NCBI GenBank assembly: GCA_039962225.1
Contig: JAMPKV010000001.1
Coordinates: forward strand, 744,001 to 808,000
Source: Microcoleus sp. AS-A8
GTDB lineage: Bacteria > Cyanobacteriota > Cyanobacteriia > Cyanobacteriales > Coleofasciculaceae
Direction: 5' to 3'
DNA: 64,000 nt
In this document: in pieces, positions 18,109-27,404 of the stretch
Layout: the number at the start of each line of letters is the position of its first letter
How positions within the stretch are numbered: the first letter of the stretch is position 1
Made by a program: the position numbers and the translations under genes
Notes under the pieces: generated by a model
Databases searched by the model: none
Told to the model about the DNA's origin: nothing
The model's input: the letters and a program-made list of their open reading frames with translations, nothing else

Positions 18109-18714
18109 ATGCTTCGTTCTGGCGACGCTGAGATTTTAAGTTTTCTAGAGCAAATCCAGCTGGCTCGAAACCTTGCAGTTGGCTTACGATGCTATCGTCT
18201 ACGAACCATGTGCCTAAATTTGGCACGCTGGCTGAGATTGGATCAAGAACAAATACGCCAGCTCATTTTCTTGAGTTACTGCCACGGTCTGGGGAAAATT
18301 GGTATCCCTGACGCAATTCTGCTCAAACCCAGTTCTCTGAACGAGCAGGAGTGGACGAAAATTCGCGAGTACCCAGAAGTGTCCGAGCTAATCTGTAATC
18401 AGCTTCCTGTTCTCAGGGAGTTTGCCCCTTTAGTTCGCTCTCATCAAGAGCGGCTTAATGGTACAGGCTATCCCGATGGGTTGCAGGGCGATGAAATTCC
18501 TTATATTGTTCAGGTTTTTCAACTGGTCAATATCGCGGATGCCATTATCAGTAAGCGGCTTCACCGTACCAGCAACACCTCTGCGAGCGATCGCCCCTAC
18601 TGGATGCAAGCTGTTGAGGAAATTACCAAAGAAATGGAGGTAGGAGCCAGAGACGCGGAACTGTGTGAGAAGTTTTTCCGGTTTCTGGAGCTTTACTACC
18701 GAGGCGGCGGTTGA
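18109..18714 (+). CDS. Degenerate HD-GYP domain protein
   Basis: A 201-residue protein clearly built on the HD-GYP fold (GKIGIPDAILLKPSSLN, NGTGYPDGLQGDEIP). HD-GYP enzymes normally cut cyclic di-GMP with a metal centre. Here the metal ligands are eroded: the HD pair reads H59-G60, the downstream His of the KRHPE-type motif is Y88, and the HHE motif is changed to H112-Q113-E. The GYP triplet (Y121-P122) is kept. Catalysis is therefore doubtful; a binding or scaffold role is inferred. The ATG at 18109 is preferred over TTG 18106. Its stop lies inside the shared inverted repeat that separates it from surE. Confidence 0.7.
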   Translation: MLRSGDAEILSFLEQIQLARNLAVGLRCYRLRTMCLNLARWLRLDQEQIRQLIFLSYCHGLGKIGIPDAILLKPSSLNEQEWTKIREYPEVSELICNQLPVLREFAPLVRSHQERLNGTGYPDGLQGDEIPYIVQVFQLVNIADAIISKRLHRTSNTSASDRPYWMQAVEEITKEMEVGARDAELCEKFFRFLELYYRGGG

Positions 18715-18840
18715 TTGGGGGTTGAAGGTTGGAAGGTTAGCCGATTGTTCGCGTAGCGTTCCCCGTACTCGGAAGCAGAACCCCAAGGGTAAGGGTAGGT
18801 TAGAACTTTCAACTTGCCAACTTGGAACTTATCCCCAATC
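18713..18840. repeat. Intergenic inverted repeat between convergent genes
   Basis: GATTGGGG (18713) and CCCCAATC (18833) bound a GTTGAAGGTTGG / CAACTTGCCAAC imperfect palindrome between two convergent genes. The same GTTGAAGG theme recurs at 20876 and 59394. A bidirectional terminator or dispersed repeat is likely. Confidence 0.5.
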
Positions 18841-19635
18841 CTCCGTCCGAAGCCCTAAGTTCTGTAAACTAGATACTCCACCTACGTAGGTGAGGTTATA
18901 TTGCAACGGTGTCACAGTGATATATTTATCACGAATTGCCTGGACATCTGTTGGTACATGTTCGGGGAGATGGAGATGGGCGGGTTGTTCCACATCTTCG
19001 AGAACTTCACCGGCTAACCAGTAATAGGTTTTGCCGCGTGGATCGACTCGTTTCTCGAAGGTATCGAAATAGCGGCGAATGCCTTGACGAGTGATACTGA
19101 CTCCGGCAATTTCTTCTGGCTTCAGGGGGGGTACATTCACATTCAGCAGCATCACCTCAGGTAGGGGCTGCTTGGAGAATTGATCAATGAGCTGTTTGGC
19201 AAACAGCGCGGCAGCTTGAAATTCCTGTGAGGTATGGCTAGCCAGACTGAAGGCAATGCTGGGAATACCTTCGATGACGCCTTCCATCGCCGCTGAGACA
19301 GTGCCCGAATAGAGGATATCTGTACCCAGGTTAGAACCGTGATTGATGCCAGAAAGGACAAAATCCGGTGGGCTGTCAATTAATGCCCCTAACGCCAGCT
19401 TCACGCAGTCTGAGGGCGTTCCTGAACATGCCCAGGCTTTGATCGATGGGTGAAAGATTGACTCAACTTTTTCGGCACGAATGGGGTCGTGTAAGGTAAG
19501 ACCATGGCCCGTAGCCGATCGCTCTCGATCCGGACAAACAACCGTAACGTTATGGCCGGCTTGGGCAAGCGTATCGGCGAGGGTGCGAATACCCAGTGCG
19601 AAAATCCCGTCGTCGTTGCTGATGAGCAATTTCAT
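18829..19635 (-). CDS. surE: 5'/3'-nucleotidase SurE
   Basis: A 268-residue metal-dependent nucleoside monophosphatase. The family signature [10 protein letters not shown] at the N-terminus carries the metal-binding Asp pair, followed by [14 protein letters not shown] and [26 protein letters not shown], both SurE motifs. It dephosphorylates nucleoside monophosphates in stationary phase or stress. The ATG at 19635 fits the conserved start; the frame continues 22 codons upstream but without homology. It is divergent from pheS, with about 230 bp between the starts. Confidence 0.95.
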   Translation of the reverse strand: MKLLISNDDGIFALGIRTLADTLAQAGHNVTVVCPDRERSATGHGLTLHDPIRAEKVESIFHPSIKAWACSGTPSDCVKLALGALIDSPPDFVLSGINHGSNLGTDILYSGTVSAAMEGVIEGIPSIAFSLASHTSQEFQAAALFAKQLIDQFSKQPLPEVMLLNVNVPPLKPEEIAGVSITRQGIRRYFDTFEKRVDPRGKTYYWLAGEVLEDVEQPAHLHLPEHVPTDVQAIRDKYITVTPLQYNLTYVGGVSSLQNLGLRTEDWG

Positions 19636-19865
19636 GAAGAAGTAATGTCGCCGCAAAGATGAAAGTCGTTGTTTGATTCTATCTTGAGGCTTGGGTTGCA
19701 ATACGGCTTTTGGGAAAGCTCAGTCCGAGTTTAGCGATCGCGACAGTCAAACAACCCATCGCTCCTCCTCAACTCAGCCTTTGACAATACCGCTAAAAGA
19801 ATGACAGCTCAGATGGGTACACTGGTAAAGGTAATTAGCTTCGGTAACTTTCTTCACGACCTAGC

Positions 19866-20870
19866 ATGACCATTTCGCCTGACGAGCTTGAGACTCAATT
19901 AGCCGCCATCAAAGAAGAAGCACTTTCCAAGATCGCTGCTACTGATACCCTAGAACAATTAGAACAATTACGCATCAGTTACCTGGGCAAGAAAGCGCAA
20001 CTGTCTCAGGTTTTGGGGGGTATGGGCAAGCTAGCACCAGAAGACAAACGTCGCATTGGTGCTTTTGCCAATGTTGTTAAAGAAGCCCTCCAAGAGGGTT
20101 TAGAAAAGAAGCGCACTGAATTACAAGCCGCCCAAATCCAGGCACAATTGGAAGCCGAAACCCTTGATGTGACGATGCCAGGGGTTTATCGCCCTCAGGG
20201 TCGGATTCACCCCCTCAATAGCACGATTGATCGGGTGTTGGATATCTTCGTGGGATTAGGTTATACCGTCGCCGCCGGTCTGGAAATGGAGACGGATTAC
20301 TATAACTTTGAGGCACTCAACACCCCCCCTGATCATCCAGCCCGGGATATGCAGGATACGTTTTACCTGCCGGATGGTAACTTGCTACGCACTCATACCT
20401 CTTCCGTGCAGATTCGCTACATGGAAGCCAATGAACCCCCAATCCGAATTATTGCACCCGGTCGAGTTTATCGTCGGGATACTGTGGATGCCACCCACTC
20501 GGCTGTGTTTCATCAAATAGAAATACTAGCCGTAGATGAAGGGATAACCTTTACTGACCTGAAAGGTACTCTCAAAGAATTCTTCCAAGACTTGTTTGGC
20601 GAGGAAATAGAATTACGCTTTCGCGCCAGTTATTTCCCCTTTACAGAACCTTCGGCAGAAGTAGATGTGAAGTGGAGAGGGAAATGGTTAGAAATGGGGG
20701 GTTGTGGCATGGTTGACCCTAACGTACTCAAAGCCGTCGGCTACGACCCTGAGATTTACACAGGCTTTGCCGCTGGTTTTGGTGCAGAACGCTTTGCTAT
20801 GGTGCTGCATCAAATTGATGATATTCGTCGATTGTACAGCAGTGACTTGCGATTTTTGCGGCAGTTCTAA
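19866..20870 (+). CDS. pheS: Phenylalanine-tRNA ligase alpha subunit
   Basis: A 334-residue class II aminoacyl-tRNA synthetase subunit. An N-terminal coiled-coil (about 1-90) precedes the catalytic core: [51 protein letters not shown] (motif 2) and [16 protein letters not shown] (motif 3). With PheT, not in this window, it charges tRNA-Phe. The length matches the bacterial family. A GTTGAAGG-type palindrome follows the stop. Lack of pheT beside it is usual in cyanobacteria. Confidence 0.97.
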   Translation: MTISPDELETQLAAIKEEALSKIAATDTLEQLEQLRISYLGKKAQLSQVLGGMGKLAPEDKRRIGAFANVVKEALQEGLEKKRTELQAAQIQAQLEAETLDVTMPGVYRPQGRIHPLNSTIDRVLDIFVGLGYTVAAGLEMETDYYNFEALNTPPDHPARDMQDTFYLPDGNLLRTHTSSVQIRYMEANEPPIRIIAPGRVYRRDTVDATHSAVFHQIEILAVDEGITFTDLKGTLKEFFQDLFGEEIELRFRASYFPFTEPSAEVDVKWRGKWLEMGGCGMVDPNVLKAVGYDPEIYTGFAAGFGAERFAMVLHQIDDIRRLYSSDLRFLRQF

Positions 20871-20875
20871 AGCGG

Positions 20876-20943
20876 GTTGAAGGTTGAAGGTGAGAACTCT
20901 CAATTTTTCAACTTTCAACTTTCAATTTACCAACTTTCAAGTT
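20876..20943. repeat. GTTGAAGG-type imperfect palindrome
   Basis: GTTGAAGGTTGAAGG is followed by TTTTTCAACTTTCAAC and TTACCAACTTTCAAG, an imperfect inverted array between convergent pheS and the kinase-NACHT gene. It is probably a transcript end and a dispersed cyanobacterial spacer repeat. Confidence 0.5.
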
Positions 20944-20955
20944 TAAGCTTTTGCT

Positions 20956-23802
20956 CTAATCCCTCAACAGGGGCATTCGTGCAAAATGCTCCAACAGTAG
21001 ACGATGAATAAAAATGTAACCTCCACCAACTTTTTGTAAAAAAATTCGCTCTGTCGCCCAGTCGAGAAAACGAGCATAATTCCCAGGAATATACCCGCAC
21101 AAGTAGAGGATAAGGCGCAGAATGAAGTGTTTGATACAAGCTTCACCGCCTCCAGCTAACAGTCCAAAGGATAGACCAAACATTCCCCAATACAAAACTC
21201 GCCAATGCAATAGCGCGGCTCCTACACACGCCACGCAAAATCCTATTAAAGAAAAAACAACAGCATTTTTAGCAGACTGCCAAATTCCTTGATTAGGAAC
21301 TGTGAGCATCTCGATCCCAGGGCTAGTTAACCCACGAACTAACCCAACAGTCAGCCCCATAGTCATCCCAAACACTAGCCCACGAAGTAATGAATCCCTA
21401 AAATGAGGATGGGAAAGACTAAAAGGCAGGGGGTTAAATAATAAATAATAAGGGATTTTGAGGAGCAATCCCCAAAGCGAACCAAAAACTACTCCACGAA
21501 TCAGATTTTTCCTGGCGTTTTTTCCAGACCATTTTAGCTTCTCAACAGGTTTGATGCGAGAAATACCGAAAATACGCCAAAAAGCTAACCCTGTTGCTGA
21601 GAGTAGTAGAAGCATTCGGTTGAGCGGGAAAACCAATATTCCTATCAGCCCCCCAAACAGGATAAAACAGAGAACGACACTGAGTCCGTAAATCCGTTTT
21701 TGCCAGTTTTTGGGCAACAAATCTGGCTGCATTCGCTCGATTAAGAATACAGTTTGAGACTGCTGAGATAGTTGTTGCGCTAGCCAAATCAGCCACTGCA
21801 TTGATTGTGGTTTTGAATACTGGCGAGTGGCACCTCGGCGGTCAAACATGCGTTGAATGTAGTTATCAAACAAATGTTGGCGGCGTTCTTCCAAATTCAT
21901 TCCCGGTAAGTCTGTTACTGACATCCCCTGGTACGCGAGGGTCATAATACTAAGCATCAGGGGAGACTTGGCTAATTCTTGAAGTGTAGTATCGGCTTGC
22001 AGGGAGGTATTGAGAGCTGCTAGTTCTAGATCTGCACTAGCAAGATAGTGATGGACTTGTTCTAAGGTGAGGGGTTGGATGAACAAAGCGGCCTGAAACC
22101 GGAGGTGGTGGTCGAGGACTTCATAGTCTTTGATGCGGCTCGTCACTACAATTTCAGTGGTTCCGTGTAACTGGATGAATTCGTTTAACGCTTGAACACA
22201 TGCGGCTCGACGATTAGGATTGACTTCGTCTAAGCCATCCAGAAGTAGCAATATCTGCTCAGTTTTAATCCAAGCCTGACCGATTTCTTGGGAAACTTGA
22301 TATTTGGTATTGAGTTCTTGTACCAGCCAATCAGCAAGCGCTTGCTTGTCATTTGTCCAAGCTGAAAGGTTAAATACTACAGGGATAGACTGGTTGAGGT
22401 CTTGCTCGGTACGGGAAATCAGATCGCGAGTTAGTTCCAACAGTGTCGTTGTTTTGCCTGCGCCGGGAGCGCCTAAAATTAACAGCGTTCGTCCGGCTCC
22501 GAGTTGATCGAATTGGTCAATAATTCGGGTATTTGGGGGCAGGGTTTGCCGGGGTTGCTCAGGTGTTTCCCACACAATACCCCAAGGGCGATCGAGGGCG
22601 TCGAGGCGTTTTTCTAAACCGAGGGCAATCAGTGCCTTATCGTGTAGAGACGTTTCTAGAACACCTTTAATCCAATAATTTTTCACTTTGTTGAGCAAGA
22701 TTTGGCGATGGCGATACTCTTGTCGGGAGTAGAGCGTTTTCGCTTCCAGTACCTCTTGCGAAGGGATTGGGGATTGAGGTTTGGGAAGTGGGGAGTTGGA
22801 ATACGAGGGAGTATTGCCAAGTCTTCCTTGCCCTCCTACTCCCCAGTCAAGAGCACCCTCAGTAGGGGTGGGGAGTTTTGTGGTTTCTAGATCGGATGCC
22901 TGGGTTGTTTTAGTCTGGGATAATGGGAGAGTTGGCTCTGCCGGAATTATTTCTGGGATATTTTTTAAGACTGGAGTATCCGCCTGCAAGACAAGGAGCA
23001 TTTCTCTGGCTGTTGAGAAGCGATCGCGCGGATGAGGCTGAGTCGTCTTGTCTAAAATGGCTGCTAAGCTGGGGCTAATCTTCACCGCATCTGTGTGCCA
23101 AACGAACTTACCCGTCTCAGGATTTGTCTCTAATTCTTGAGGGCGTTTACTCGTTAAAAGGTAAATTGCTGTGAGACCCAAGCTGTATAGGTCACTGGCG
23201 TAGACCGGTTTACCGGCTGCTTGCTCTAGAGGCATGAAGCCTTTTGTTCCGACCACAATGGAGCTAGTTATCTCCCCTTGAGGATTGACCACCATACCCA
23301 TCGTTTCTTTGGCAATGCCGAAATCAATTAAAACGGGTTTGCCATCGTGTTGTCTCAGAATGATGTTGTTGGGTTTGATATCTCGGTGGATAATTCCTCG
23401 GTTGTGGACATAATCCAGGATGGGTAAAATACTCAACAGTATTTCCTTCACGTCACTTTCGCCCAATAAGCCGTGCCGTTGTAATTTGGCATTTAAAGTG
23501 ACGCCTTCAATCCATTCCTGCACTAAATAAAACTGTCCCTGCTCGGCAAAATAAGCATACAACTGAGGAATCTGAGTGCTTCCCTCACCCAGTTGCTCTA
23601 GAATTGCGGCTTCCCGCTCAAATCGCTCTTGAACCAGTTGGTAAACATTAGGATTGTTTGCGATCGGTTTGAGTTGCTTAATGACGCAGTGACGACCTGA
23701 AGGCATATGCGTATCCTGTGCCAGAAAGGTTTCACCAAATCCGCCCGTCGCAAGAGCCTGAATAATTCGATAGCGATTGTTCAAAAGCGCTGGAATCATC
23801 AA
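20956..23802 (-). CDS. Ser/Thr protein kinase - NACHT NTPase - membrane protein
   Basis: A 948-residue three-part protein. Residues about 10-275 are a eukaryotic-like kinase: glycine loop ATGGFGETF, Lys in VIKQLKP, IIHRDIKPNN, LIDFGIAK. A Pro/Thr-rich linker follows. Residues about 425-690 form a NACHT-type NTPase with Walker A LGAPGAGKTTT and Walker B LLLLDGLDEV, ending in a helical region (FDNYIQRMFDRRG). The last 250 residues hold about six hydrophobic helices (GLSVVLCFILFGGLIGILVF, GLVFGMTMGLTVGLV and others). All catalytic motifs of kinase and NTPase are intact. NACHT proteins are often ligand-triggered switches in signalling or defence; linking one to a kinase and a membrane anchor is an inference-rich but striking design. 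It is transcribed alone. Confidence 0.88.
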   Translation of the reverse strand: MMIPALLNNRYRIIQALATGGFGETFLAQDTHMPSGRHCVIKQLKPIANNPNVYQLVQERFEREAAILEQLGEGSTQIPQLYAYFAEQGQFYLVQEWIEGVTLNAKLQRHGLLGESDVKEILLSILPILDYVHNRGIIHRDIKPNNIILRQHDGKPVLIDFGIAKETMGMVVNPQGEITSSIVVGTKGFMPLEQAAGKPVYASDLYSLGLTAIYLLTSKRPQELETNPETGKFVWHTDAVKISPSLAAILDKTTQPHPRDRFSTAREMLLVLQADTPVLKNIPEIIPAEPTLPLSQTKTTQASDLETTKLPTPTEGALDWGVGGQGRLGNTPSYSNSPLPKPQSPIPSQEVLEAKTLYSRQEYRHRQILLNKVKNYWIKGVLETSLHDKALIALGLEKRLDALDRPWGIVWETPEQPRQTLPPNTRIIDQFDQLGAGRTLLILGAPGAGKTTTLLELTRDLISRTEQDLNQSIPVVFNLSAWTNDKQALADWLVQELNTKYQVSQEIGQAWIKTEQILLLLDGLDEVNPNRRAACVQALNEFIQLHGTTEIVVTSRIKDYEVLDHHLRFQAALFIQPLTLEQVHHYLASADLELAALNTSLQADTTLQELAKSPLMLSIMTLAYQGMSVTDLPGMNLEERRQHLFDNYIQRMFDRRGATRQYSKPQSMQWLIWLAQQLSQQSQTVFLIERMQPDLLPKNWQKRIYGLSVVLCFILFGGLIGILVFPLNRMLLLLSATGLAFWRIFGISRIKPVEKLKWSGKNARKNLIRGVVFGSLWGLLLKIPYYLLFNPLPFSLSHPHFRDSLLRGLVFGMTMGLTVGLVRGLTSPGIEMLTVPNQGIWQSAKNAVVFSLIGFCVACVGAALLHWRVLYWGMFGLSFGLLAGGGEACIKHFILRLILYLCGYIPGNYARFLDWATERIFLQKVGGGYIFIHRLLLEHFARMPLLRD

Positions 23803-23957
23803 CTAGCTAAATCTCTGGGAAGCCCAACGCTGTCCCTTAAGGCAGCGCTGGCAGGATGTCACATTGGCTCAGGGAAAGCATCTAAAATGCCTGATACTGA
23901 TATTGCTCCGTGAGGGAGCGTTTGCCAGCAAGGGACAGGTAATTTTTAGCCAGAGGA

Positions 23958-24695
23958 TTACTCCTTCTTAACTAAAATTCCTGGTTCTTTCTGGATGGGG
24001 AGGACATTTAAAATATCCGTCTGAGCGCAATATTTTAGGTCTTCATGGCAATCGAGACGCAACAGGCGTTTTCCGTGGCTAGCATGGTGGAATAGTTCTA
24101 ATAATTGGTCTTGCCACTGCGAGTAGAGTGCGATCGCACCGATGACTTCATCATTTCCTGCGAGTTCGTCTAAGGGGACGTTGAGTTTTTCCTGGAGACT
24201 GTGAGCGATCGCACCAGCACAAGCGGTATCCTCTAAGGAGAAACTGCCTTCCCAACCTGAGCCGACAAGCCACAGCGTCTCTGGCTGTTGAGCCAAAATA
24301 TACTCTACGGTTGCCAGACGATTCACAAAGGCTGCTGCCAGAACAATGGGGGCATTCTGCACGCATTGTAAAGCACGGGTGCCATTGGTTGTACTAATGA
24401 ACAATCGCCGACCCTGGACTCGTTCAGGCGTACAATCTAGGGGGGAGTTACCCAAGTCACAGCCAGCCACCATAGCACCGCCGCGTTCTCCGGCGCGAAG
24501 ACGTTTTTCGGGTGGCCATTGTTCGCTGACTTGCATCAACTTTTCCATATCACTGAAGGCTTGGACAGCCTCAGCACCTGCATTTAAAGCGGTGGCGATC
24601 GTGGTTGTGGCTCTGAGAATATCAATAGCGATCGCACAGTCTGGTACTTGATCGGTTGGAGTCAGTTCTGGGGTGTGGTAAACGAATAACTTCAC
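23958..24695 (-). CDS. comB: 2-phosphosulfolactate phosphatase family protein (ComB)
   Basis: A 245-residue ComB-family protein. Characteristic pieces are [14 protein letters not shown] near the N-terminus, [21 protein letters not shown] and [11 protein letters not shown]. In methanogens the enzyme removes phosphate from 2-phosphosulfolactate in coenzyme M synthesis; cyanobacteria lack that pathway, so the true substrate here is uncertain. A 5-bp GCTCC/GGAGC hairpin lies between its end region and the kinase-NACHT gene start. It is monocistronic as far as seen. Confidence 0.88.
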   Translation of the reverse strand: MKLFVYHTPELTPTDQVPDCAIAIDILRATTTIATALNAGAEAVQAFSDMEKLMQVSEQWPPEKRLRAGERGGAMVAGCDLGNSPLDCTPERVQGRRLFISTTNGTRALQCVQNAPIVLAAAFVNRLATVEYILAQQPETLWLVGSGWEGSFSLEDTACAGAIAHSLQEKLNVPLDELAGNDEVIGAIALYSQWQDQLLELFHHASHGKRLLRLDCHEDLKYCAQTDILNVLPIQKEPGILVKKE

Positions 24696-24765
24696 TGGCG
24701 GACTGTACCTGCATAGTTAACTGCCGAGATATTATTCTATGGGTCAGCCCTACCAAATTCCTAAT

Positions 24766-24819
24766 GTAAACTACCCCACCTGATTGAGTGCGCCTAAAGG
24801 CTGGTCAATGCAGGTGGGG
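24766..24819 (-). other. Right end of second TnpB element
   Basis: On the minus strand CCCCACCTG (24819-24811) pairs with CAGGTGGGG (24782-24774) and is followed by TAGTTTAC, ending at 24766. This equals the right-end structure of the intact tnpB at 10262-10304 and marks the edge of the element. Confidence 0.55.
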
Positions 24820-25979
24820 CTTTCGGTAGCCCTGGATTTCTTGCACAAGACAATAGCTCCGAGCCTCTAGGCTGGTTTACAGAACAGCCCCAAAGTTCAA
24901 TCATTTTTGCACCATTAAAGTCTGCATCTCCAAGCCATCCACAGGCTTTGTTGGTGCATTTAAAGTGCTTGTGGGTTCTCACTCCAATGTGCAAACAGCA
25001 ATGGCAAGTCTGGGATGTATAAGCAGGAGGAACCGTTATGACTTCAACACCTTCCTTAATTGCTTTGTACTTAAGGAACTGTCTTAACTGAATAAAATGC
25101 CCAAGAATTTGAGCGTCTTCTTTCAGCTTTAGAACGGGGTTGTTGATTCGTTCTGTCCCTGATGCCTGTTAAGTCTTCAATGGCAACGATTGAATGGTGC
25201 GCCTTCGCTTCCTTTATAATTTGCTTACTGATGCTGTGGTTCAACGCCTGTTGAAATCTCCTCTCTCTACCCGATAGCCGTTTCAAGATATTTCGACATC
25301 TACGCCGAGTTGTCCTTGTGCCTTGGGTAGCTTTTTTCTGGAAAGAAGACCTGACACGAGAATACTTGTCTCTAACTTGATTGAGCTGCTTACCGTCCCA
25401 ACCTTTATTGGTACTGGTTTTAGCTATCTCTGTTCGCCCAAAATCAACGCCAATTACATTTTTGGCCTTAATGGGTGACGGTGCATCATTCTTAATCTGA
25501 ATGTGTGCGTACCATTCTCTATCAAGATGCTGACAAATTTGAGCGCTAGTTGGCTGAATTCCTGCTAACTTTCCCCTATGATAATTACTAGCTCGAATCG
25601 GACATTTGACTCGTTTTCCAGTTGTACTGATGCTCACACTCCACTCTTGTTCAAAAAACTGGAATGTCCTGGCATCACAGTCAAAACTTGTTGGCTTAAA
25701 AGACTTGACTTTTTCGCCTTTTGGCTTTGCTGTTAAACGGTTGGAAGCAACCCTAGCGCAAGCTCTTACAACGTGGTTGGCTGTTAATCCTGACTCTTTT
25801 TTGATGTCGTGGTAACAGATTGCTTGAATGGAGTTTCGGTTGGTCAACCTTGGATTAACCGTTTGATTAATGGTGTTGCAAGCACACGCAAAACTCTCTG
25901 CTGTAGCAGCAATTAATCGCTGCTGTTCACTCGAAAGTTGAAGTTTTACAACTAGCGTCAGTACTTGCTTCACGTTCAC
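24794..25979 (-). pseudogene. tnpB: tnpB, frameshifted
   Basis: A second, divergent TnpB on the minus strand. The first 302 residues (from GTG 25979) include catalytic Asp (GVDFGRTEIA) and Glu (VAIEDLTGI) and then run out as WAFYSVKTVP-stop. Removing one base near 25091-25093 restores WAFYQLRQFLKYKA and continues through the zinc-finger cysteines (QTCHCC, CTNKAC) and third catalytic Asp (LGDADFNGAKM) to the stop at 24794. The single-base insertion makes it a recent pseudogene, unless it is a sequencing error. The family is the IS200/IS605 accessory nuclease, with no tnpA beside it. Its C-terminus also overlaps the right-end hairpin. Confidence 0.85.
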
Positions 25980-26190
25980 GAAAAACTCAAAAACATGAAT
26001 TTACCACAAATTACTGCAAAATGTAGAATGCCTTCAACGTTTCTATTGACTATGGAAACTGAAGTTCTACCGCCTCATCGTCAATTCATAGTCAAAATTT
26101 GCCCCAATAGACTAAAAAACTGTCACACTAAGAATAGATGACAGCTTCTAGCACCCCTTAATTTATAGGATTTTTGCTTTTTTTCTAAAA

Positions 26191-26261
26191 GCGGATGATC
26201 GGACTCGAACCGACGACATTCAGCTTGGGAAGCTGACGTTCTACCACTGAACTACACCCGC
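26191..26261 (-). tRNA. tRNA-Gly (CCC anticodon)
   Basis: A 71-nt cloverleaf on the minus strand: acceptor GCGGGTG with CATCCGC, D-arm GTTC/GAAC, anticodon stem TCAGC/GCTGA with loop TTCCCAA (anticodon CCC), and T-arm GTCGG TTCGAGT CCGAT. No CCA is encoded. It reads GGG glycine codons. Confidence 0.93.
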
Positions 26262-26516
26262 AAACATTTACCTATCATTATACAATGCTTTTTCAGTTAA
26301 GAGCCGCCTCGGCAGGTGCGATTGCCTATGGCAGTGCCCAAAGAGCGATCGCGCCTCTCTCGATGAATGCCTCAAACAATAACCTGTGATGGAAAACACC
26401 GAGCGACCATGACACGTAAAGGACTAGGCTACAAAATTTTGTTGCATCCTAGAAAGTGTATGTAGTGATCACGACGGGTGCGCCGCTGAGGTCAAAGCTA
26501 TCAACGAGTATCAAGG
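26262..26516. other. Gap between tRNA-Gly and HD-domain gene
   Basis: About 255 bp holding the tRNA promoter on one side and the HD-gene leader on the other. It contains one GCGATCGC site; no further feature is recognised. The stretch 25980-26190 on the other side of the tRNA should hold the left end of the tnpB copy, but I could not place it. Confidence 0.4.
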
Positions 26517-27389
26517 ATGTTTAACGCAACTGAAATTTTAATTAATGCGTTTGTGCAAAAACTGCGGGAAGGTTACCGCCGGACTTATGGGGGGCTAAAA
26601 ACCGATAACGAAGACATTATTGCATGGGCCGGAAGTATGGCAATGGAAAATATTGCCAACAGCGATGCTCTTTATCACAATGTTGAACATTCCATTATGG
26701 TTGCCTTAGTGGGACAAGAGATTTTACGAGGCAAACATATCCGTGAAGGTGGCATAACCTCCGATGACTGGTTGCACTTTATCATCTCCTTGGTCTGTCA
26801 TGACATTGGCTATGTCAAAGGAGTGTGTCGCAGCGATCGCGACACGGAAAGGCTCTATGCGACAGGTCAAGATGGAGAAATGGTGTATCTCCCACCCGGA
26901 GCCTCAGATGCGTCTCTAACGGCATATCATGTGGATCGGGCAAAACTCTTCATTGAGGAGCGGTTTGGAGGTCATAAACTAATCGAGGCTGAGGTCATTA
27001 AGCGCAATATTGAATTGACTCGTTTCCCTGTACCGAAAGAGGGCGATCATCAAGATACAGTCAACTTCCCCGGATTAATTCGCGCTTCTGACTTGATTGG
27101 TCAAATGAGTGACCCACGCTACCTGAAAAAAATTAGTGCTCTATATTACGAATTTGAAGAAACAGGTGTCAATCAAGCGCTAGGATATCGGCATCCTGGA
27201 GATCTGCGTCGCCACTACTCTATGTTTTACTGGAATGGAGTATACCCTTATATTCAACAAGCTTTGCGATACCTAGGGCTGACGCAGCAGGGTAAACAAA
27301 TTGTTGCCAACCTCTACTCAAATGTGTTCGTCATCGAACATGAAAAAACTGAGGAAGAACATCGGCAACTGGCACAACAAGTTTACTAA
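26517..27389 (+). CDS. HD-domain phosphohydrolase-like protein
   Basis: A 290-residue protein with an HD-type metal site: H54-N-V-E-H58, then SLVCHDIGY with H95-D96, and a later Asp in IRASDLIGQMSDP. This arrangement resembles class I PDEase/HD folds. It is probably a metal-dependent phosphohydrolase; the substrate is unknown. The family is conserved in cyanobacteria from memory. It lies 15 bp before the ABC permease gene, so the two may be co-transcribed, although no functional link is evident. The ATG has AAGG directly adjacent, a poor spacing. Confidence 0.75.
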   Translation: MFNATEILINAFVQKLREGYRRTYGGLKTDNEDIIAWAGSMAMENIANSDALYHNVEHSIMVALVGQEILRGKHIREGGITSDDWLHFIISLVCHDIGYVKGVCRSDRDTERLYATGQDGEMVYLPPGASDASLTAYHVDRAKLFIEERFGGHKLIEAEVIKRNIELTRFPVPKEGDHQDTVNFPGLIRASDLIGQMSDPRYLKKISALYYEFEETGVNQALGYRHPGDLRRHYSMFYWNGVYPYIQQALRYLGLTQQGKQIVANLYSNVFVIEHEKTEEEHRQLAQQVY

Positions 27390-27404
27390 TAACCTTCTAA
27401 CAAC

